From Bacillota bacterium (GTDB lineage: Bacteria; Bacillota; Clostridia; Christensenellales; CAG-138): 37,016 nt of DNA. The notes under the pieces were generated by a model. The model was not told the origin of the DNA. It saw nothing but the letters and a program-made list of their open reading frames with translations, and searched no databases. The translations under genes were made by a program, and so were the position numbers. Below are positions 31,044-37,016 of this stretch, in pieces; position 1 is the stretch's first letter; each line of letters starts with the position of its first letter. The stretch covers positions 1 through 37,016 of the forward strand of contig JAEYSE010000124.1 in NCBI GenBank assembly GCA_023435025.1, written 5' to 3'.

Positions 31044-31885
31044 TGCAGCCGCCTCCCCGTCAGTTCCACAAAAATATCGTTCAAAGTAGGTTCGCCGCTG
31101 TGGATGGACAACAGCCGGTTTTCCCGCACAAGCCTTTGCAGCGTATCGTCTTGGCCCGTCCGGTTCAGAGGGATTTCTGCCTGTTCCTCCCGGCCATTCA
31201 GAGCATAAGTGTACCAAACCGTTGATGCCCCTCTGGACATAATCAGATTTCGCGGTGTGTCCAATGCCTGAAGCTTGCCGTCCACAATAAATGCCACGCG
31301 GTCGCACAGCTCGGTCGCGTCGTACATATTGTGCGTAGTCAGCAATATGGTCTTGCCCTTTTCTTTCTCCCGCAAAATGATATCCTTCATGCGCCGTGCG
31401 TTGGAAGGGTCTAGCCCAGAGGTCGGTTCATCCAGAAAGAGCAGCTCAGGGTCGTGGATCAGCGCTTTGATGAAGTTCAGCCTTGCTTTCATTCCCTTCG
31501 AAAAATCCAATACCTTCTTATCTGCATCGGGAAGTAAACCGACGCTTTCCAGCAAGGGATCAATCGCCTGATGGTTTTTATACAGAGAGGCAAAGAACCG
31601 GAGATTTTCCCGAGCAGTCAGTTTTTCGTACAGGCTGGGGAATTCAAAGTCCACGCCGATCTTCTCATAAAAGCTGTTGTCGCGACGTTTCGCCTCCATG
31701 CCGTTTACCAGAACGCTCCCCGTGTATGTTGTCAGAAGGCCCGTGAGGATTTTTTGCAGCGTGCTTTTGCCCGCGCCAGAAGGACCAAGGAAACCAAAGA
31801 TTTCCCCGTTTTGAACGTCAAAGCTCATATCCGCAATAAAGGGATGTTTGGTATAGCTGAACTGTAAATCCTGCCCCCGAATCAT
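31040..31885 (-). CDS. ABC transporter ATP-binding protein
   Basis: A 281-residue ATPase. Walker A GPSGAGKST is at residues 34-42, signature FSKGMKARL near 132-140, Walker B LLFLDEPTSGLDP near 150-162, and the H-loop in LLTTHNM. The signature reads FSKGM, a substitution of the LSGGQ consensus that is common in ABC-2 exporter ATPases of the CcmA type. The C-terminal region (residues about 215-281) is a regulatory extension with an acidic/beta pattern (AEIPLNRTGQDDTLQRLVRENRLLSIHSGEPTLNDIFVELTGRRL) seen in drug-exporter ATPases. Overlaps the TetR gene and the permease gene by 4 nt each. Confidence 0.95.
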   Translation of the reverse strand: MIRGQDLQFSYTKHPFIADMSFDVQNGEIFGFLGPSGAGKSTLQKILTGLLTTYTGSVLVNGMEAKRRDNSFYEKIGVDFEFPSLYEKLTARENLRFFASLYKNHQAIDPLLESVGLLPDADKKVLDFSKGMKARLNFIKALIHDPELLFLDEPTSGLDPSNARRMKDIILREKEKGKTILLTTHNMYDATELCDRVAFIVDGKLQALDTPRNLIMSRGASTVWYTYALNGREEQAEIPLNRTGQDDTLQRLVRENRLLSIHSGEPTLNDIFVELTGRRLQ

Positions 31886-32487
31886 AACGTTTCCCCCTCA
31901 AAAAGCTGTAGCAAAACGCCGCGTAGCATCACCCGGACCGCATCATCAAATACGTCCTCTCCAATCTCCCGCCTGTGGGGCATTGTATAGAAGATGGCGC
32001 GCAAAGCGGCGCTGAATATTTTGATATTGCCTTCCGTGCGCGCGACGGGAAGCAGCGAAAGCAGCCGTTCCATACTGAAATCATCTTTTTTAACATGGGC
32101 CGCAGCGACCTCCGGGGGCAGCTTCCGCACCAACAGCTCCAAATCCCCGCTCGCAGCAAAGGAATAGATAAACGTGGAATCTACTTGCTTGTATAAGCGA
32201 AAAATCAGTTCCGTTACGGTATCTACATTAATGTTTCCCTTCAACTCATCAATCCAGCTCATGAGGGTGGCCTGCAATTCGTCATGAAGTGCACAGAACA
32301 CATCAAAAAACAGCAATTCCTTGGATGGATAGAACAGATAAAAGGTTCCCTTGGGTATGTTTACCCGCTTTACAAGCTCGTCTACTGTGGTTTTACGCAT
32401 ACCGAACTGGGTAAGGCACGCTTGGGCCTCTTCCATCAGCCGTTTTTTGATATAGGCCCGTTCATTGTCAGAAAAGGTTTTCGGCAT
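31882..32487 (-). CDS. TetR-family transcriptional regulator
   Basis: A 201-residue repressor. The N-terminal helix-turn-helix is MRKTTVDELVKRVNIPKGTFYLFYPSKELLFFDVF (about 26-60), very typical of TetR. The C-terminal ligand-binding region is divergent, as usual. It heads an operon with an ABC exporter, so it probably represses the operon and responds to an exported compound. A 40-bp near-perfect palindrome lies 14 nt upstream of its start. Confidence 0.94.
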   Translation of the reverse strand: MPKTFSDNERAYIKKRLMEEAQACLTQFGMRKTTVDELVKRVNIPKGTFYLFYPSKELLFFDVFCALHDELQATLMSWIDELKGNINVDTVTELIFRLYKQVDSTFIYSFAASGDLELLVRKLPPEVAAAHVKKDDFSMERLLSLLPVARTEGNIKIFSAALRAIFYTMPHRREIGEDVFDDAVRVMLRGVLLQLFEGETL

Positions 32488-32501
32488 AATATCATCCCTT
32501 T

Positions 32502-32541
32502 ATACTATATGACTAAATAGTAATTTATAGTCAAATAGTAT
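32502..32541. promoter_or_regulatory. 40-bp palindromic operator of the tetR-ABC operon
   Basis: ATACTAT-A-TGACTA, a 12-nt centre, then TAGTCA-A-ATAGTAT: two 14-nt arms with one A/A mismatch (32509/32534). Within it, on the minus strand, TTGACT (32534-32529) and TATAGT (32509-32504) could be the -35 and -10, though the 19-nt spacing is long. An arrangement with the promoter inside the repeat fits TetR autorepression. Confidence 0.75.
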
Positions 32542-32685
32542 CAGGACCCGTGCTTATTGTCAATAAAAGTTAATCCGCCTTATTATCCCTTTGGCAAGCC
32601 ATTGCGCTCCTTTTCGTATACCGATATAATCAAGACTGGATAAACGTGCGAAAAAGAACGATATAAGAAGCAATGAGGTGTTTTT

Positions 32686-33771
32686 ATGAAGCTAGGCGTC
32701 GTTGGCCTGCCCAACGTAGGCAAGAGCACGCTGTTTAACGCGATCACACAGGCGGGCGCGCAGGCGGCGAACTACCCGTTCTGTACCATAGAACCCAATG
32801 TCGGCATGGTGGCGGTGCCGGATGAGCGGCTCACTGTGCTCGCCAAAATGCACAACCCGGAAAAGATTACCCCCACCACGATAGAGTTTGTGGATATCGC
32901 GGGCCTCGTGAAGGGCGCGTCCCGTGGGGAAGGCCTGGGCAACCGCTTCCTCGCACATATCCGTGAGGTGGACGCGGTGGTGCACGTTGTGCGCTGCTTT
33001 GAAGACGAAAACATCGTGCATGTGGACGGTTCCGTCAACCCCGCGCGGGACATGGAGACCATCAACCTCGAGCTGATATTCGCGGATATGGAAACCGTGG
33101 AAAAGCGGATAGACCGCGCGAAGAAGAACGCAAAGGGTGGGGATAAGGCGGCTCAGGCGGAAGTTTCGCTCTTTGAGCAGGCATACGCGCACTTGGAGAG
33201 CGGCAAGCCCGCTCGCACGCTGCCCGAAGAAGCAGCGGCACTCTGCAGAGAACATTTTTTATTGACCGCAAAGCCCGTTATCTACGTGGCGAACATCCGC
33301 GAAGAGGACGTAGGAAAGACCGACCTTCCCCTTGTGAAGAAGCTCTATGACGAAGCCAAAGCGGAAGGTGCGGAGGCCATCACCATTTGCGCGCGGGTGG
33401 AAGAGGAGCTTGCCTCGCTCGACCCCGAAGAAAAGGCAGCGTTTTTAGAGGAGCTGGGCATAGGCGAAAGCGGGCTGGACCAACTGGTAAAGGCCTGCTA
33501 CCGGTTGTTGGGACTGATTAGCTACTTAACGGCTGGCCCCAAGGAGGTACGCGCCTGGACGATAGAGCGCGGCACAAAAGCACCGCAGGCGGCGGGGAAA
33601 ATCCATACCGATTTTGAGCGCGGCTTTATTCGCGCCGAAGTCGTGGCTTACGATACTTTGATGCAGCATGGCACCATGCAGGCGTGCAAGGATAAAGGAC
33701 TCATCCGCTCGGAAGGAAAAGAATACGTGATGCAGGACGGGGACATTGTATTGTTCCGTATCAACGTATAG
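32686..33771 (+). CDS. ychF: Redox-regulated ATPase/GTPase YchF (OLA1 family)
   Basis: A 361-residue Obg-family P-loop protein that binds ribosomes. The G1 loop is GLPNVGKST (residues 7-15) and the G3 loop is FVDIAGLVKGAS (about 67-78). The guanine-recognition NKxD motif is replaced by a variant (YVANIREED), typical of YchF, which prefers ATP. The C-terminal TGS domain (about 280-361) ends with LFRINV. Length and order are normal. The ATG follows GAGGTG with a 7-nt gap. It stands divergent to the tetR operon. Confidence 0.97.
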   Translation: MKLGVVGLPNVGKSTLFNAITQAGAQAANYPFCTIEPNVGMVAVPDERLTVLAKMHNPEKITPTTIEFVDIAGLVKGASRGEGLGNRFLAHIREVDAVVHVVRCFEDENIVHVDGSVNPARDMETINLELIFADMETVEKRIDRAKKNAKGGDKAAQAEVSLFEQAYAHLESGKPARTLPEEAAALCREHFLLTAKPVIYVANIREEDVGKTDLPLVKKLYDEAKAEGAEAITICARVEEELASLDPEEKAAFLEELGIGESGLDQLVKACYRLLGLISYLTAGPKEVRAWTIERGTKAPQAAGKIHTDFERGFIRAEVVAYDTLMQHGTMQACKDKGLIRSEGKEYVMQDGDIVLFRINV

Positions 33772-34067
33772 GAGCGATTTACTGGACTCGTTCGCCCGAT
33801 TGCTGCAGGAATTTTCCAAATATTGCGGAACCATATTGGGTCACCCGACGTTAATACAACGAAGTAAATCAGGAAAAGACTCTCTGCTTACGTGCAAGTC
33901 GCGTACGCCAGTATATGGGCGTGCGCGATATGAATGAGATGTAAACAATGTAAGAATATCCGGCGTTTTTCTCCACAAAACGCCCTCCGTTTGATACAAT
34001 ATACGAAACATGTAAGCAGGTATATTCTGTAATTTTCTGGCACACGAAAGGGTAAAGGGGCGATAGA
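33772..34067. other. Intergenic region upstream of the SpoIID-family gene
   Basis: 296 nt without a gene. It contains hairpins GCGTACGCC/GGCGTGCGC (33901-33926) and GGCGTTTT/AAAACGCC (33962-33984), and TACAAT at 33995-34000 that could be a -10 box, though I find no good -35. I see no open frame with a ribosome binding site and no recognisable riboswitch. Confidence 0.5.
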
Positions 34068-37016
34068 ATGCGAAGAACGATTAGCGGCGTATTGCTGGCA
34101 ATTTTCCTCCTCACGGTCATACCGCTTGCAGGAGCCCGTACGGCTGAGGCGGCGGATTATTCCAACGTACGCGTCCTGCTTTCCATAGGCAGCGTCAATG
34201 CGCTGACCATTCCGATGAGCGGCAATTACTTTTTGCAGGAAAACGGGGCAAGCTTCAAAGGCGGAACGCTGACCGTGCAGGTATCGGGCAGCAAGCTTGT
34301 GGTTTCCCACTCCTCCAAGGGGGAGATTTACCGGGGCAGCAGCGTGCAGATCATGCGCGAAAACATCGATCCTTCGGCTGGATATTTCCGCCTTGCCACA
34401 TCCGGCGTCACGCGCACATTCCTGGGGCATCTTACGTTAAAATATTCCGGCGGCAAAATCCGCGCCATCAATACCGTACCCCTCCCGCATTACCTCTATG
34501 GCGTGGTTGCCTATGAAATGAGTAACACATTCCCTGCGGAAGCGCTCAAAGCCCAGGCCGTCGCCGCAAAATGCTATGTGCTGGCCAACATGACGGGCAG
34601 CAGCGATTACGACATCGGCGATACCGCATCTGATCAGGTCTACAAGGGCTACAATTCCAGTTACACATACGTGATGAACGCGGTCGACGCGACCTACAAC
34701 GTCGGCCTTTATCTTGGCAGCAAAATTTTGTGCAGCTATTTCGCCGCTTCCAACGGGGGCGCCACCATACTGCCGTCCGACGCGTGGGGCGGCTCCAACC
34801 GCTTCCAGTGGGACAAGGCCTATGACCGCAGGGAAGACCCGCACGACGTCGCCAACCCCTACAGCGTACAGGAAACGGTATTCTTCCCGGCAAGCGGGGA
34901 GAGCGGCATGACCGCCGCACTTTCCAATTACCTGCGTGTCCGCGCGGGCATGGTGCTTCAGGGCGCGGGCTATATTGACGGCGGCAGCGTAGTTGTGGCC
35001 ATCAACTCCATCGACGACTTCGAGATCAAAAGCGGTTCTACTGCAGAGATCGCCATGAGCGTAATCGTGCAGCTTTCGGACGGCTCCCAGACCGCAATAA
35101 ACTTCAAGTACAGTTTTGACCTGAATGAGCTGGTGTGGAACGGTATCATGACCAAGCCGTCGCTCCGTCTCTTCACCATTACATCAACTAAAAAAGGCTA
35201 CAACGTCACCCGTGGCCGCTACGGACACGGCGTGGGGCTTTCCCAGCGCGGCGCACAGCAGATGGCAAACTCCGGCTGGAACTATGAAAAAATATTAAAG
35301 TTCTATTATCCCGGCGCGACCATCAAATCCATGGGGCTAAGTGCGCCCACCAACCCAAACAAACCAGATGATACCACCCAGCCCGGAGGGTCCGATCTTG
35401 GCACGCCCATCGCAACCGCGGTGACCACGGCCAACGTCAACTTCCGCGCCAAGGCTTCCGCGTCCTCTACGCTGATTGGTACGCTGCCCAAGGGTCTGGA
35501 TCTGAATGTTTACGCGCAGGAAAACGGCTTCTCCCTCACGGAGGTCAGCGGCGTCGCGGGCTATGTGTCCAACTCCTACCTCAAAATCACGCCGGTTTCC
35601 GGCGGGAACGTGCCGGAACCTCCCGAATCCGAGCCGGACGGCAATAAGGTTGTAGCGTATGGCGTGGTCAACTCCAGTACGCTCAACTTCCGAGACCAGC
35701 CCACCACCAGCGGCAAGATACTCGCCAGGTTAACCAAAGGTAACGTCGTAAACATCTACGGCTATGTACAGAACAGCACGTGGTACTACTGCAACTCGAA
35801 TGGCGTGGACGGCTATGTCAGCGCGCAGTACGTTACGCTTACCGGCACACCGGATACCAGCGACAGCCCCGGCAAGCCGAATAACAACAGCACGCCCGTC
35901 ATTACGCCCGAAACCGCAGCGCCTGTGAGCGGAACCATCGGGACCGTCATACAGAGTGAGATTGCGATTCGCTCCAACCCCTCTTCTTCGCGGGGCACCG
36001 TGGTCGCAACCCTCAAAAGGAACACACAGGTAGCGGTCGTCGGCCAGTCCGGCAGCTACTATGCTGTGCAGGTGAACAATTTGCAGGGCTACGTGCATAA
36101 GGACAGCCTGACGCTTTCCTCAGGCAACTCCAGCAACAATTCGGGCGGAACCGGCGGCAGCAACACGGGTACTGTAGGCGGGAGCGGCACAACAACGGCC
36201 TCCGTCAACTTCCGCAAAGGCCCGGGCACCAGCTACGATTCCATCAAAATGCTGAGCAAGGGCACGAAGCTTACCGTGCTTGCGTTGGAAAACGGCTGGT
36301 ACAAGGTGGACGTGAACGGCACCACGGGCTATATCAGCAAAGCGTATGTCACGTTGGACGATTCCGCGTCTCCCACAACGGGCGGCTCCACGGATACGGT
36401 AACGGACACGGGCACAACCACCGGCTCCGTCAACTTCCGCAAAGGGCCGGGTACCAGCTACGCTTCTATCAAAATGCTGAGTAAAGGCACGAAGCTCACC
36501 ATCTATTCGCTGGAAAGCGGCTGGTACAAGGTAGACGTCAACGGTACCACGGGATATATCAGCAAGGACTTTGTAAAGCTTGATTCCGGCTCTTCCGGCG
36601 GGACCGGCTCCACCACCTGGGTAGGCGAGGTTTACAGGGAATGGGTGCGCATGCGCTCCACACCGGACCTTAGTTCCCAAAACAATGTGATCGGTGATTA
36701 TGACGTCGGCACCCGGGTGACCATAATAGCGCAGACCACCAACGGCTTTTACCAGGTAGTGGTCAACGGCATCACCGGTTACATGCACAAGGATTACGTA
36801 AAGATTGTAGGCGAAACGGAAGCGGCAAGCACCGCTGCCGGTACCACTACTGCGAACGTCTACCTGCGTGCCAAGGCAAGCTCCACCGGAACCGTGCTTA
36901 CCACCATACCCAAGGGCTCAACGCTCTCCATACTGGGCAGCTCCGGCGAATACTACCACGCGCAGTACGGTTCGCTGACCGGTTATCTTGTACAAAGGTA
37001 TGTGTCTGTGCGGTAA
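34068..37016 (+). CDS. Secreted SpoIID/LytB-family protein with seven SH3b repeats
   Basis: A 982-residue exported protein. A signal peptide (residues 1-28, GVLLAIFLLTVIPLAGARTAEA) is followed by a SpoIID domain (about 120-420). Glu150 lies in VVAYEMSNTFP, the position of the catalytic Glu of SpoIID, and GRYGHGVGLSQRGAQQMA closes the domain. After it come seven SH3-like domains (roughly at 445-510, 530-595, 620-685, 707-765, 782-840, 850-912, 925-982), which usually bind the cell wall. The fourth and fifth are nearly identical and lie 225 nt apart. SpoIID-type enzymes are lytic transglycosylases that act on denuded glycan; whether this one works in sporulation or in vegetative wall turnover is unknown. 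The gene is complete at both ends, with a stop at 37014-37016. Confidence 0.93.
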   Translation: MRRTISGVLLAIFLLTVIPLAGARTAEAADYSNVRVLLSIGSVNALTIPMSGNYFLQENGASFKGGTLTVQVSGSKLVVSHSSKGEIYRGSSVQIMRENIDPSAGYFRLATSGVTRTFLGHLTLKYSGGKIRAINTVPLPHYLYGVVAYEMSNTFPAEALKAQAVAAKCYVLANMTGSSDYDIGDTASDQVYKGYNSSYTYVMNAVDATYNVGLYLGSKILCSYFAASNGGATILPSDAWGGSNRFQWDKAYDRREDPHDVANPYSVQETVFFPASGESGMTAALSNYLRVRAGMVLQGAGYIDGGSVVVAINSIDDFEIKSGSTAEIAMSVIVQLSDGSQTAINFKYSFDLNELVWNGIMTKPSLRLFTITSTKKGYNVTRGRYGHGVGLSQRGAQQMANSGWNYEKILKFYYPGATIKSMGLSAPTNPNKPDDTTQPGGSDLGTPIATAVTTANVNFRAKASASSTLIGTLPKGLDLNVYAQENGFSLTEVSGVAGYVSNSYLKITPVSGGNVPEPPESEPDGNKVVAYGVVNSSTLNFRDQPTTSGKILARLTKGNVVNIYGYVQNSTWYYCNSNGVDGYVSAQYVTLTGTPDTSDSPGKPNNNSTPVITPETAAPVSGTIGTVIQSEIAIRSNPSSSRGTVVATLKRNTQVAVVGQSGSYYAVQVNNLQGYVHKDSLTLSSGNSSNNSGGTGGSNTGTVGGSGTTTASVNFRKGPGTSYDSIKMLSKGTKLTVLALENGWYKVDVNGTTGYISKAYVTLDDSASPTTGGSTDTVTDTGTTTGSVNFRKGPGTSYASIKMLSKGTKLTIYSLESGWYKVDVNGTTGYISKDFVKLDSGSSGGTGSTTWVGEVYREWVRMRSTPDLSSQNNVIGDYDVGTRVTIIAQTTNGFYQVVVNGITGYMHKDYVKIVGETEAASTAAGTTTANVYLRAKASSTGTVLTTIPKGSTLSILGSSGEYYHAQYGSLTGYLVQRYVSVR

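Noticed and set aside
1..37016. CRISPR array, tRNA, rRNA, tmRNA, RNase P or SRP RNA
   Set aside because: I scanned for regularly spaced repeats and for the conserved cores of these RNAs and saw none; structure-based tools could not be run.

Overview
The window looks like chromosomal DNA of a spore-forming, fairly GC-rich Bacillota, most likely a Clostridia-type organism. The reasons are the SleC/Csp spore-germination genes, a SpoIID-family wall enzyme, DUF951, an IspD-IspF fusion, YtrA-type and TetR-linked ABC exporters, tandem type I signal peptidases and Gram-positive ribosome binding sites throughout. I cannot name a genus. I see no tRNA, rRNA, CRISPR array, transposase or integrase.

Layout. 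(1) 46-6106, all minus: an alpha/beta hydrolase, an MscS channel, DUF951, three type I signal peptidases in a row, and metG. (2) 6107-6611: a non-coding, hairpin-rich stretch. (3) 6612-12252, all plus: a membrane-anchored solute-binding protein, a membrane-anchored M1-type metallopeptidase, RqcP-like S4 protein, IspDF, an aldo/keto reductase and a DUF6530-like protein with its own strong promoter. (4) 12356-16186: an AT-rich orphan gene (minus), threonine dehydratase (minus), and a GntR/YtrA regulator with an ABC ATPase and permease (plus). (5) 16263-21478: a spore cortex-lysis locus, with sleC on the minus strand divergent from a small proline-rich protein and two Csp-type subtilases. Csp proteases activate pro-SleC in clostridial spores, so these genes form one functional unit. 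(6) 21810-29431, all minus: nine phage-type structural genes in P22-like order: portal, scaffold-like, N4-gp56-type major capsid, small protein, gp4-like connector, gp10-like stabilisation protein, a 63-residue coiled-coil protein, and two proteins with peptidoglycan-binding-like N-termini. No terminase, integrase, repressor, replication or lysis gene accompanies them. (7) 29650-32487, minus: a tetR-ATPase-permease-permease operon in which each gene overlaps the next by 4 nt, with a 40-bp palindromic operator upstream. (8) 32686-37016, plus: ychF and a 982-residue secreted SpoIID/LytB protein with seven SH3-like repeats.

The most unusual content is the terminase-free capsid operon beside the sleC/csp locus. 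Its transcript appears to overlap the csp transcript tail to tail. It could be a decayed prophage, a satellite-like element, or a domesticated particle; its intact frames, host-like composition and ordered ribosome binding sites make pure decay less likely. Functional assignments rest on recognising families by eye; no search was run.
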